Origin: Anaerolineae bacterium
GTDB lineage: Bacteria > Chloroflexota > Anaerolineae > B4-G1
Direction: 5' to 3'
DNA: 26,417 nt
NCBI GenBank assembly: GCA_016783285.1
Contig: JADHWW010000125.1
Coordinates: forward strand, 1 to 26,417
The notes under the pieces are model-generated. The model searched no databases, had not been told where the DNA came from, and saw nothing but the letters and a program-made list of their open reading frames with translations. This document shows, one piece after another, positions 6,544-13,731 of the stretch. The translations under genes were made by a program, and so were the position numbers. Position 1 is the stretch's first letter. Each line of letters begins with the position of its first letter.

Positions 6544-7057
6544 GATGGAACTGTGGGTTTTCGTCCTGCTGGCGTTGGGGTTACTGTTGCTCTGGCTGTC
6601 GTGGCGGGGACGGGCCCGCAGCGGGCTGCCGCAGGGCCGCGTGATCTACACCGACACGGGGGGATGGGGCCGGCTGGAGCGCCCGCTCTTTTCACGCCAA
6701 TTCCTCCTCACCGGCAAGCCCGACTATCTCGTAGCCGACGGAGCCGACGTCATCCCCGTCGAGGTCAAATCAAGCCGCGCCCCGGCCCAACCCTACCCTT
6801 CTCACGTCCTCCAACTGGCGGCCTACTGCCTACTGGTCGAGGAGTGTTACGGACGGCGGCCCGCCTACGGCATCGTCAAGTACGCCGACCGCGCCTTTGA
6901 GGTGGACTACACACCTGAACTGGAAGACGAATTGCTGGCGACGCTTGAGGATATGCGGGACGATCTGGCGGCCGGGGACGCGCCCCGCAATCACGATGAA
7001 CCCCGCCGCTGCCGGGCCTGTGGCTACCGCCAACAGTGTGACCAGCGATTGGCATGA
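6542..7057 (+). CDS. Cas4-like membrane nuclease, C-terminal part (split gene)
   Basis: It begins at TTG 6542 / ATG 6545 with a transmembrane helix (MELWVFVLLALGLLLLWLSW). It then carries the rest of the PD-(D/E)XK core: GKPDYLV (motif II Asp), IPVEVKSS (motif III ExK) and HVLQLAAYCLL (motif IV Gln). The end CRACGYRQQC supplies further cysteines for a Cas4-type Fe-S cluster. Together with the first part, all nuclease and cluster residues are present, with a two-helix membrane hairpin inserted between motifs I and II. It is open in frame back to 6497. No ribosome site is obvious before 6545, which argues against independent translation. No CRISPR array or other cas gene is in the window. Confidence 0.7.
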   Translation: MMELWVFVLLALGLLLLWLSWRGRARSGLPQGRVIYTDTGGWGRLERPLFSRQFLLTGKPDYLVADGADVIPVEVKSSRAPAQPYPSHVLQLAAYCLLVEECYGRRPAYGIVKYADRAFEVDYTPELEDELLATLEDMRDDLAAGDAPRNHDEPRRCRACGYRQQCDQRLA

Positions 7058-7074
7058 CCCTTCAGGAGGCAAAC

Positions 7075-7926
7075 GTGCGCATTTTCATCACCGGCCACAA
7101 GGGCCAACTGGGCCGCGCGCTCTACGCGGCGCTGGCCGAGCACATACTGACCGGCTGCGACCTGCCGGAACTGGACATCACCGACCGGGAGGCCATCGGC
7201 GCGGCCATCGCCGGCTTTGCCCCTGACGTGGTGATCCACACCGCCGCCTGGACCGACGTGGACGGCTGCGCCCGCGATCCGGATCAGGCCTACCGCGCCA
7301 ACGCGATGGGCACGCAGAACGTCGCCCTGGCCTGCGCGGCAAGTGGCGCGGCGATGGTCTACGTCAGCACCAACGAGGTCTTTGACGGCGCGGCCACGGA
7401 GCCATACCGGGAATGGGATCCGCCTCATCCCATCAACCCTTACGCCCGGTCAAAGGCGGCCGGGGAATGGTTTGTGTGCCACTTACTGACCCGCTTCTAC
7501 ATCGCCCGCACCGCCTGGCTGTACGCCCCTGGCGGGCGCAATTTCTCCAACCCGCACCGCATCATTCAACTGGCCGACGAACGGGGCGCACTCAAGGTGG
7601 TAAGCGACGAGATCGGCAATCCCACCTACGCGCCCGATTTAGCGCGGGCCATCGCCGCCCTGATCCAGACCGGCGCTTATGGCGTCTACCACCTGGTCAA
7701 CGCGGGATATTGCTCCCGCTACGAGTATGTCCGCCGGGTGCTGCAACTGGCCGGGCGGGAGCACATCTCCATCGAGCCAATCAGCCCGGACGATTTCGAG
7801 CGCCCTTCCACCCCGCCCCGCTTTGCGCCGCTGGCGAACACCGCCGCCGCCGCGTTGGGCATCGAGTTGCGTCCCTGGGAGGAGGCAGTGGAGAAATTTT
7901 TGAGCCTGGAGGTGGCAAACGCATGA
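7075..7926 (+). CDS. rfbD: dTDP-4-dehydrorhamnose reductase
   Basis: Last step of dTDP-L-rhamnose synthesis: NAD(P)H-dependent reduction of dTDP-6-deoxy-L-lyxo-4-hexulose. A short-chain dehydrogenase fold of 283 aa, normal for RmlD. The nucleotide-binding G7HKGQLG13, the TAAWTDVDGCE-like stretch (HTAAWTDVDGC), STNEVFDG, and the catalytic Y123-x3-K127 (PYARSK) are visible. The GTG start at 7075 has AGGAGG 5 nt upstream; an in-frame ATG at 7054 lacks a site. It ends in an ATGA overlap with the next small gene. With rmlA at 16472 it points to a rhamnose-containing surface glycan; rmlB and rmlC are not in the window. Confidence 0.92.
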   Translation: MRIFITGHKGQLGRALYAALAEHILTGCDLPELDITDREAIGAAIAGFAPDVVIHTAAWTDVDGCARDPDQAYRANAMGTQNVALACAASGAAMVYVSTNEVFDGAATEPYREWDPPHPINPYARSKAAGEWFVCHLLTRFYIARTAWLYAPGGRNFSNPHRIIQLADERGALKVVSDEIGNPTYAPDLARAIAALIQTGAYGVYHLVNAGYCSRYEYVRRVLQLAGREHISIEPISPDDFERPSTPPRFAPLANTAAAALGIELRPWEEAVEKFLSLEVANA

Positions 7927-8153
7927 ACTCTGAACGAGATTTGGCTCAATTGTGGCGGCAAATTGCGCAGGATTACGACGACATCCGCCGGGAGCAAGAG
8001 CAGGAATGGGCCTCTTTCAGTCAGGGAGAGAGAGTCTACTTGACGGAACAGTTGTTGCTCTTTCTGGAAGAGGTGGATAAGAGGGAAGAGGAGGGTACAC
8101 TGTATGCGCGAGATGTTGTCCCAATTGTGGGGCATCCTGGACGAGTATCCTGA
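7923..8153 (+). CDS. Small protein paired with a nucleotidyltransferase, 76 aa
   Basis: I do not recognise this small protein. It is highly charged and helical (Glu/Arg/Gln-rich), with no membrane segment. The start has GGAGGTGG about 9 nt upstream and forms an ATGA overlap with the rmlD stop. Its 3-prime end overlaps the following nucleotidyltransferase gene by 50 nt in another frame, a tight linkage typical of toxin-antitoxin pairs. By position it could be the antitoxin or a partner of that protein, but no known antitoxin domain is visible. Confidence 0.65.
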   Translation: MNSERDLAQLWRQIAQDYDDIRREQEQEWASFSQGERVYLTEQLLLFLEEVDKREEEGTLYARDVVPIVGHPGRVS

Positions 8154-8652
8154 ATACGTCGTCATTGGCGGTATGGCCGCCACTTTGCTGGGCGCACCGC
8201 GTACTACTGTGGATGTGGACGTGGTGATAGTGTTGCCATCTCAGGAGGTCGAACGCGTTGTCGCGTTATGCGAACGGCATAACCTGCGTCCAGGCCCAGA
8301 CGCCGCTGCCAGGCTAGAGCAAGGCCGGCCCGTCAAGTTCGTGTTCAGCCGGCGCTTTTCGGTGGACATCAGGTTGGCTTCTTTCAGCCTGGACACATCG
8401 GCTGTCCGGCGCGCCCAAGAGATGTTCATCTTTGGGCACGCTATTCGTGTTGCTACGCCGGAGGATCTCATCGCTTATAAATTAGCACGCTGGGACCCTG
8501 TGGATCGAGAGGATGTGCGCCACGTCATCCGACGACTGAAAAACGCATTGGACGTTGGTTATTTGGAGGGGCAGATTCGCACCCTGATGGAGGAAGCGCA
8601 ACTGCCTGATCTGCTGGAACGGTGGGCTTCCGTCAAACCGAGTGAGATTTGA
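8104..8652 (+). CDS. Nucleotidyltransferase-fold protein (AbiEii/MNT-like)
   Basis: A 182-aa protein with the minimal nucleotidyltransferase signature: YVVIGGMAATLLG (G22-G23), then TTVDVDVVI with D37 and D39 as metal ligands, and a later ATPEDLIAYKL segment typical of DUF6036/AbiEii-like transferases. Such proteins transfer nucleotides to tRNA or proteins, often as toxins or antitoxins, though housekeeping roles exist. The ATG has GAGGAGGG 8 nt upstream within the previous gene, so the 50-nt overlap is real. The stop overlaps the next glycosyltransferase start (TGATG). It interrupts a polysaccharide gene run, suggesting a module inserted into, and now coupled with, that operon. Confidence 0.75.
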   Translation: MREMLSQLWGILDEYPEYVVIGGMAATLLGAPRTTVDVDVVIVLPSQEVERVVALCERHNLRPGPDAAARLEQGRPVKFVFSRRFSVDIRLASFSLDTSAVRRAQEMFIFGHAIRVATPEDLIAYKLARWDPVDREDVRHVIRRLKNALDVGYLEGQIRTLMEEAQLPDLLERWASVKPSEI

Positions 8653-9614
8653 TGCCTTTACCGCGCGTTAGTGTAATTATTCCCAACTGGAACGGCGCGC
8701 ATCATCTCCCCACCTGCCTGGGGAGCCTGCGCCGCCAGACCTACCCGCGCGTCGAGGTCGTCGTCGCCGACAACGGCTCTACCGATGGTTCGCTGGAACT
8801 GTTGGCCCGCGACTATGCGTGGGTGCGGGTGCTCCCGCTGGGAGAGAACCGGGGCTTTACCGGGGCCTGCAACGCCGGGATGCAGGCCGCGCAGGGAGAG
8901 TTCGTCGTCCTCCTGAACAACGACACCGAGGCCGACCCTCACTGGCTGGCAGAGGTCGTGGCCGCCTTTGAGCGCCACCCCGAGGCGGGGCTGGTCGCCT
9001 CCAGGATGCTGCTCTTTGACCGGCGTGACACTTTGCACACGGCCGGCGACTTTTACCGCGTGGACGGCACGCCTGGCAACCGGGGGGTGTGGCAGAAGGA
9101 CGAGGGGCAGTACGATCACGAAGAACACGTCTTTAGCGCCTGCGGCGGCAGCGCGGCCTACCGGAGGACTATGCTGGATCAGATCGGCCTGCTGGACGGG
9201 GACTTCTTTTTTTCCTGCGAGGACGTGGACCTGGCCTGGCGGGCGCAGTTGGCCGGCTGGCGCTGCGTCTACGCTCCCCGCGCCGTCGTCTACCACAAGT
9301 TGAGCGCCACCGGCGGAGGAACAACCGCCAGTTTCTTCGACGGGCGCAACTCTATCTACCTGCTGGTCAAGGACTATCCGGGCGACCTCTGGCGCGTCCA
9401 CTGGCGGGTCATCCTGCGGGCACAACTGCGTCTCACCGCCGAGGCGTTGCGGGCCTGGCGAGGCGCGGCTGCGCGGGTGCGACTGCGCGGCCAACTGGCG
9501 GGACTTTTGGGTATCCCCAAAATGCTACGCAAACGGCGGGCGGTGCAACGTAGTCGAACCGTTGGCCGGGCGTACATCGAACGTATCCTGACCGGGGTTG
9601 ACGAAAGTCCTTGA
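8652..9614 (+). CDS. GT2 family glycosyltransferase, rhamnosyltransferase-like
   Basis: GT-A fold, family 2, 320 aa. The start VSVIIPNWNGAHHLPTCLGSL, VVADNGSTDGS, GENRGFTGACNAG, the NNDTE metal site, CGGSAAYRR and the acceptor-side CEDVDLAWRAQLAGW are as in WbbL-type rhamnosyltransferases that extend O-antigen or wall glycans. The C-terminal ~70 residues are basic and amphipathic and may bind the membrane. ATG 8652 shares one base with the preceding stop codon, so translation is coupled. The donor is probably a dTDP- or UDP-sugar; rhamnose is suggested by the nearby rml genes but is not proven. Confidence 0.88.
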   Translation: MPLPRVSVIIPNWNGAHHLPTCLGSLRRQTYPRVEVVVADNGSTDGSLELLARDYAWVRVLPLGENRGFTGACNAGMQAAQGEFVVLLNNDTEADPHWLAEVVAAFERHPEAGLVASRMLLFDRRDTLHTAGDFYRVDGTPGNRGVWQKDEGQYDHEEHVFSACGGSAAYRRTMLDQIGLLDGDFFFSCEDVDLAWRAQLAGWRCVYAPRAVVYHKLSATGGGTTASFFDGRNSIYLLVKDYPGDLWRVHWRVILRAQLRLTAEALRAWRGAAARVRLRGQLAGLLGIPKMLRKRRAVQRSRTVGRAYIERILTGVDESP

Positions 9615-9647
9615 AGCGGGTATCATACAGACTGGGAACGCACAGCA

Positions 9648-10124
9648 ATGACACCCAACCTGATCGCCTGGCTGTTCGCGCCGGAGGACGTCTACGAGCG
9701 GCGTGCGCGCATCGCCGGGTATCTGATCAACGAGGGGTACGAGTTGCCACCGCCGCCCCGCAACGCCGACTACGACGAGGCCGGGGCGAGCCACTGGGTA
9801 CGCAGCCAGGAGATGACCGTCGCCTACAGCGTCGTGGACCAGGGCGGGCGGCGAGTGTATCATTACGTCGAGTGGGAAGTAGACCACATTATGCTTCAGC
9901 GCATCCGCCGGGGCGATGAGTGGGCACTGGAGCACCTGGATCAGATACCCCGTATCCTGGGGCATGGTCGTGTATGGCAAGTGGAGTACGACAAGGTGAT
10001 CTACCACAGCCGGCGGGTCTACGCAAGCCCGGAAGGGTGCCGTTGTATGCTGCGCGCAATTATCCAGCGTGGGCGCACTGGCCGGTGGTACGTGGCCACT
10101 TTCCATCCCTGGTACACAGAATAG
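9648..10124 (+). CDS. Hypothetical protein of a two-gene module, 158 aa
   Basis: Not recognised. It is rich in Tyr, Trp and Arg, mixed alpha/beta, with no signal or membrane segment. The basic C-terminal part (RVYASPEGCRCMLRAIIQ, then GRWYVATFHPWY) is faintly reminiscent of small RNase toxins, but no catalytic signature can be defended. It lies 7 nt before another small gene in the same strand, like a toxin-antitoxin pair, between two glycosyltransferases. The coding potential is supported by its composition and its exact fit between neighbours. Confidence 0.6.
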   Translation: MTPNLIAWLFAPEDVYERRARIAGYLINEGYELPPPPRNADYDEAGASHWVRSQEMTVAYSVVDQGGRRVYHYVEWEVDHIMLQRIRRGDEWALEHLDQIPRILGHGRVWQVEYDKVIYHSRRVYASPEGCRCMLRAIIQRGRTGRWYVATFHPWYTE

Positions 10125-10131
10125 ATACGAG

Positions 10132-10551
10132 ATGAATCGTTCACTGGAACTATACTATGACGAGTGGGCCGGTTGGTTCACGCTGCTACTTCAAGATCGG
10201 CCACGTCAGTCTACAGCGGCAGGGGCAGACGAAGAGTACGCCTACCTGTTTCACCCCATCGTGAGTCTGAAGACAAAGGAAATTGTAGGCTTCAGCAACG
10301 AGGGGGGCGATCTGGCACAGGACTATCCACGCCTGATGAAATTGCTGGCAGCGCACCCCGTCCCCGGCTGCTACGACGTGCCCGACCTGGGCCTGACCGG
10401 CGCCACGCTGCTCGAGATCGTCACTGCCATCTACGAACACTACGTCGTCGGGCAGCAGCCGGCGTTCGTGTACCCCGTCGGCGTGCGCGTCCCGGCCTTG
10501 CAGGTGGCCGAGGACGAACCAAAGGAATACGCTTCGGAGGTTGATCATTAA
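10132..10551 (+). CDS. Hypothetical protein of a two-gene module, 139 aa
   Basis: Not recognised with confidence. The start LELYYDEWAGWFTLLL followed by HPIVSLKTKEIVGFSNEGGDL loosely recalls the beta-rich layout of DUF2283-type small proteins (YDxxxDxLYI ... IVGIEI), but the match is weak. It follows the 158-aa protein after 7 nt and overlaps the next glycosyltransferase start by 11 nt, so it belongs to the same transcript. ATG 10132 was preferred over the in-frame ATG at 10069, which lies inside the upstream gene. It could be an antitoxin or a partner protein. Confidence 0.6.
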   Translation: MNRSLELYYDEWAGWFTLLLQDRPRQSTAAGADEEYAYLFHPIVSLKTKEIVGFSNEGGDLAQDYPRLMKLLAAHPVPGCYDVPDLGLTGATLLEIVTAIYEHYVVGQQPAFVYPVGVRVPALQVAEDEPKEYASEVDH

Positions 10552-11332
10552 CCAGACGCCGCTACTTTCCATCATCGTCCCCGCCTACAACGAGGAACGC
10601 CGCCTGCCGGCGACGCTGTCACAGGTCATCGCCTTCGTCGAGGCCCAGGACGTGCCGTTCGAGATTCTGGTGGTTGACAACGGTAGCACCGACCGCACGG
10701 CGGAGATCGCGCACGAGTTCGCCGCCCAACACCCGTGTCTCACCGTTCTCTCCCAACCGGTACGCGGCAAGGGAGCAGCCGTGCGCAAGGGTATGCTACA
10801 AGGCCAGGGGGAATATCTTTTCATCTGCGACGCCGACCTGGCGATGCCCATCGGGGAACTCGACAAGTTTCTACCCTCCACGCTGGGCGAGTACGACGTC
10901 GCCATCGCCTCTCGCGAGGCTCCCGGTGCGGTGCGCTACAACGAGCCTTGGCGCCGTCATTTGATGGGGCGCGTATTCAACCTCATCGTCCGCCTGCTGG
11001 CTGTGCCTGGCATCCAGGATACCCAATGTGGCTTCAAATGCTTCCGGCGCGACAAGGCCCGTGCTCTAATTGCTGTGCAAACGCTCAATGGCTGGGCCTT
11101 CGATGTAGAACTCCTTCACATCGCCCAGCAGCGAGGCTATCGCATCGTCGAGGTGCCCATCCACTGGTACTATGGTGAAGGCAGCCGCATCAGCGCCGTC
11201 CGCGATTCGTGGGACATGTTGCGGGAGGTTTTCCGCATCCGCCGCAACGGGCGCGCCGGCCTCTACGACCGTCCCAACCAACTAACCAACCAACTAACCA
11301 ACCAACCCAATGACCACCCACCTGCTTCCTGA
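10541..11332 (+). CDS. GT2 glycosyltransferase, polyprenyl-phosphate sugar transferase-like (DPG/DPM synthase type)
   Basis: Family 2 enzyme resembling Alg5/dolichyl-phosphate beta-glucosyltransferase. [47 protein letters not shown], the CDADLAMP metal site, [14 protein letters not shown] and [18 protein letters not shown] are all typical. It probably transfers a sugar from a nucleotide donor to a polyprenyl phosphate on the cytoplasmic membrane face. No ATG is available: TTG 10541 directly abuts GGAGG, and ATT 10547 would have a normal spacing, so the true start is uncertain and possibly non-canonical. The C-terminal residues ([12 protein letters not shown]) are translated from the CCAACCAACTAA repeat and are absent from typical homologues. 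The end overlaps rnhB by 23 nt. Confidence 0.87.
   Translation: MIINQTPLLSIIVPAYNEERRLPATLSQVIAFVEAQDVPFEILVVDNGSTDRTAEIAHEFAAQHPCLTVLSQPVRGKGAAVRKGMLQGQGEYLFICDADLAMPIGELDKFLPSTLGEYDVAIASREAPGAVRYNEPWRRHLMGRVFNLIVRLLAVPGIQDTQCGFKCFRRDKARALIAVQTLNGWAFDVELLHIAQQRGYRIVEVPIHWYYGEGSRISAVRDSWDMLREVFRIRRNGRAGLYDRPNQLTNQLTNQPNDHPPAS
11274..11307. repeat. CCAACCAACTAA tandem array at a glycosyltransferase/rnhB junction
   Basis: About three units of the same family as 6459-6543, in reverse orientation. It encodes the tail of the glycosyltransferase and ends 2 nt before the rnhB ATG, where a ribosome site would be expected. Confidence 0.8.
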
Positions 11333-11993
11333 CCTCTGCGAGGAATCTGCCCTGCACGCCACCGGCTACGCCCACGTGGCCGGCCTGGACGAGGCGGGGC
11401 GTGGTGCGTGGGCCGGGCCGGTCTGCGCGGCAGCGGTGATCCTCCCGCTCGACCGTTCTGACCTGCTCGACCTGCTGACCGGCGTGCGCGACTCCAAGCA
11501 ACTGAGCCCGGCGCGGCGGGAGGCACTTCTGCCGCGCATCCTGGAAGTGGCCGGGGCCGTGGGAGTGGGCTGGGCCACCCCGTCCGAGGTAGACGAAGTG
11601 GGCATCGTGCCGGCCACGCGGCAGGCGATGACCCGCGCCGTGGGCCGGTTGGACGGACGGGTGGACGCGCTTCTGGTGGACTATGTGCGCCTGCCGGAGA
11701 TCAATCTGCCTCAGCGGGCGCTCCCCAAGGCGGACGTGCATTGCCTGAGCGTCGCTGCCGCCAGCATCGTCGCCAAGGTGACGCGTGACCGGCTGATGGT
11801 GGCGCTGGACGAGGACTTTCCTGGCTACGGCTTTGCCCGCCACAAGGGGTACGGCACACCGCAGCACCGGGAGGCCCTGGCCCGCCTGGGGCCATCGCCT
11901 ATCCACCGGATGAGTTGGCGGCCGATGTGTGGTATAATCAAGGAGAAAAAATTAGTCGCACAGGAGGTGAAAAATGTCAACAACCGTGGCTGA
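11310..11993 (+). CDS. rnhB: Ribonuclease HII
   Basis: Removes RNA from RNA/DNA hybrids, including single ribonucleotides misincorporated into DNA. 227 aa. The active-site signature [14 protein letters not shown] holds D27 and E28. [13 protein letters not shown] and [21 protein letters not shown], with the third and fourth acidic positions, follow, then [11 protein letters not shown] and the C-terminal HRMSWRP. No Shine-Dalgarno precedes ATG 11310 because the CCAA repeat occupies that place; translation is probably coupled to the overlapping upstream gene. The last ~20 residues ([12 protein letters not shown]...) are lysine-rich beyond the usual end and overlap the next gene's ribosome site and start by 20 nt. 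Confidence 0.92.
   Translation: MTTHLLPDLCEESALHATGYAHVAGLDEAGRGAWAGPVCAAAVILPLDRSDLLDLLTGVRDSKQLSPARREALLPRILEVAGAVGVGWATPSEVDEVGIVPATRQAMTRAVGRLDGRVDALLVDYVRLPEINLPQRALPKADVHCLSVAAASIVAKVTRDRLMVALDEDFPGYGFARHKGYGTPQHREALARLGPSPIHRMSWRPMCGIIKEKKLVAQEVKNVNNRG
11930..11938 (+). promoter_or_regulatory. Extended -10 promoter for the MazF module
   Basis: TGG directly followed by TATAAT (11933-11938) inside the 3-prime end of rnhB, about 40 nt before the antitoxin ATG. No convincing -35 is present at 16-18 nt, as expected for an extended -10 promoter. Confidence 0.5.
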
Positions 11994-12219
11994 GATGACG
12001 TCTCAAGATCTGAAATCATTGATTTTCACGACAGTCCAGGATGCCTTGAGCCAGACAATAGACGGATTAGACTGGCTTGCCAAATGGCGAGAGTTGGTGA
12101 AACATCAATGCCACCTGGCTTCTCTCTACGCCGAGTTTGCCGATCAAGACTTGGCACTGGCCGAGACTGGCATGGGCGATTACGCTAATCTGTTGGCACG
12201 AGAGGACAGCGTGAGATGA
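11974..12219 (+). CDS. Predicted antitoxin of a MazF-type module, 81 aa
   Basis: A small helical acidic protein with no recognised DNA-binding fold. It is called an antitoxin from its position: a GGAGGTGA ribosome site 5 nt before the ATG, an own extended -10 promoter, and a 4-nt ATGA overlap with the MazF/PemK gene that follows. Residues 10-81 are rich in Leu, Ala and Glu and may wrap around the toxin as antitoxin tails do. It overlaps the rnhB end by 20 nt. Confidence 0.7.
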   Translation: MSTTVAEMTSQDLKSLIFTTVQDALSQTIDGLDWLAKWRELVKHQCHLASLYAEFADQDLALAETGMGDYANLLAREDSVR

Positions 12220-12551
12220 AACACGGTGAAATCTACCTGGCCGATTTGGACCCCTCCCGTGGGTCGGAGCAAGCTGGACGACGTCCAGTACTCGTCTTTC
12301 AAAACAACCTAATCAGCCGTTTCACCCGCACTGTCATCTGTATCCCCCTCACCACCAACCTACGACGGGTGCAACTCCCCTCGTGTCTGCTGATCCGAGC
12401 CGGAGAAGGAGGACTGGCACGGGACTCGGTGCTTTTGTGCCATCAGCTACGGGTACTGGATCAAAGTAGACTTGGCACCAGACTCGGCAGGGTATCAGAT
12501 TCGATCCTGGTCGAGATTGAACGCGTGGTAATGTTCACGCTGGGAATGTGA
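12216..12551 (+). CDS. PemK/MazF family endoribonuclease toxin
   Basis: 111 aa, normal for the family. [31 protein letters not shown] is the classic N-terminal strand pair with the basic RNA-binding loop. TVICIPLTTNLRR and a C-terminal ARDSVLLCHQLRVLDQSRLG follow (TT and the conserved QxRxxD-like segment). MazF proteins cut mRNA or other RNA at short sequences and are neutralised by the co-transcribed antitoxin. It starts within the antitoxin stop (ATGA). It lies between rnhB and a glycosyltransferase in the polysaccharide run. Confidence 0.9.
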   Translation: MKHGEIYLADLDPSRGSEQAGRRPVLVFQNNLISRFTRTVICIPLTTNLRRVQLPSCLLIRAGEGGLARDSVLLCHQLRVLDQSRLGTRLGRVSDSILVEIERVVMFTLGM

Positions 12552-12575
12552 GACCTGATGTAGCAAAGGCTGTCA

Positions 12576-13682
12576 ATGCACCTGGCCCTCGTTCACGACT
12601 GGCTCAACCAACTCGGCGGCGCGGAGGATGTTCTGGAGAAACTCGTCGCGATGTTTCCCCACGCGCCCATCTTTACCTCAATGTACTGGCGCGAGGGAAT
12701 GCCCCCGGCCTACCGCGCCTGGGACATCCGCACCACCTGGATGGCCCACCTGCCGGGCATCTACCGCCACCACCAGTCCTACCTGCCCCTCTACCCCCTG
12801 GCCTTTGCCCGACTCGATCTCTCTGGCTACGACCTGGTGTTGAGCAACAAATCCGGCTTCTGTCACGGCGTGCGAACCGGCGGAGCAATCCACGTATGCT
12901 ACTGCCTGGCTCCCACGCGGTACGTCTGGGATTTCGAGGCCTACGCCGCCCGCGAGGCGCTGCCTGCGGCCCTCAAGACCACACTGCGTCCAATCATCGC
13001 GCTCCTGCGCCGCTGGGACTATCGGGCCGCCCAGCGGGTGGATCACTTTGTCGCCATCTCTACCGAAATACAGGCCCGCATCCGCCGCTATTATGGCCGC
13101 GACTCGGTCGTCATCCACCCGCCGGTGGACACCGCCCGCTTCCGCCCCGCCGCCACCCACGACGACTATTACCTCATCGTCTCCCGCCTGATCCCCTACA
13201 AGCGGATTGACCTGGCCGTGCGCGCCTTCAACCAACTGGGGCTGCCGCTGGTCATCGCTGGCGACGGGCGAGACCGGGCCGCGCTGGAGGCCCTGGCGCA
13301 TCCCAACGTCACTTTCCTGGGCCGCGTGCCCGACGATGACCTGCCCGACCTCTTTGCCAGATGCCGGGCCTACGTCCTGCCAGGCGAGGAGGATTTTGGC
13401 ATCGCGCCGCTTCAGGCCCAGGCGGCCGGCCGGCCGGTCGTCGCCTACGGCGCCGGCGGCGCACTCGACACCGTCGTCGAGGGAGAGACCGGCGTGTTCT
13501 TCCACCAGCCGACCTCCGAGGCGCTGACCGCCGTCGTGCGCGCCTTCGACCCCGACATCGTGGATTCCCGCGCCTGCCGCGTCAATGCGGAGCGGTTCGC
13601 GGCGCAAGTTTTCAAAGAGAAACTGAGCCAGTTTATAGGAGACAAGGTGACAGGGAGACAAGGGGACAAGGAGACTGCCTGA
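12576..13682 (+). CDS. GT4 family glycosyltransferase, mannosyltransferase-like (WbaZ type)
   Basis: A GT-B fold enzyme of 368 aa. LALVHDWLNQLGGAEDVLEKL at the start, HVCYCLAPTRYVWD, FVAISTEIQARIRRYYGRDSVVIHPPVD, YYLIVSRLIPYKRIDLAVRAF and the donor-site GEEDFGIAPLQAQAAGRPVVAYGAGGALDTV are typical of GDP-mannose-dependent alpha-mannosyltransferases of O-antigen and EPS clusters. The exact donor is uncertain. AAAGG precedes the ATG. The C-terminal residues (GDKVTGRQGDKETA) are translated from GGAGACAA octamers and look like a repeat-derived tail. An inverted octamer pair folds around the stop codon (13656-13712). Confidence 0.88.
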   Translation: MHLALVHDWLNQLGGAEDVLEKLVAMFPHAPIFTSMYWREGMPPAYRAWDIRTTWMAHLPGIYRHHQSYLPLYPLAFARLDLSGYDLVLSNKSGFCHGVRTGGAIHVCYCLAPTRYVWDFEAYAAREALPAALKTTLRPIIALLRRWDYRAAQRVDHFVAISTEIQARIRRYYGRDSVVIHPPVDTARFRPAATHDDYYLIVSRLIPYKRIDLAVRAFNQLGLPLVIAGDGRDRAALEALAHPNVTFLGRVPDDDLPDLFARCRAYVLPGEEDFGIAPLQAQAAGRPVVAYGAGGALDTVVEGETGVFFHQPTSEALTAVVRAFDPDIVDSRACRVNAERFAAQVFKEKLSQFIGDKVTGRQGDKETA

Positions 13683-13712
13683 TCTGGAAAGCATATCCTT
13701 GTCTCCTTGTCT
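13638..13712. repeat. GGAGACAA octamer array plus inverted copy around a stop codon
   Basis: Five octamers in register (13638-13677: GGAGACAA, GGTGACAG, GGAGACAA, GGGGACAA, GGAGACTG) encode the end of the GT4 protein. Two inverted units follow at 13696-13712. Positions 13656-13672 and 13696-13712 pair over 17 bp with one mismatch, with the TGA stop (13680-13682) in the loop. The same octamer family ends glmU. Confidence 0.75.
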
Positions 13713-13731
13713 GATTAAAGGAGTGTGCCCC

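Noticed and set aside
6505..6900. Alternative frame through the repeat into the Cas4-like region
   Set aside because: It is open only because the repeat has two open frames; the downstream translation is Pro/Arg-rich and has no nuclease motif.
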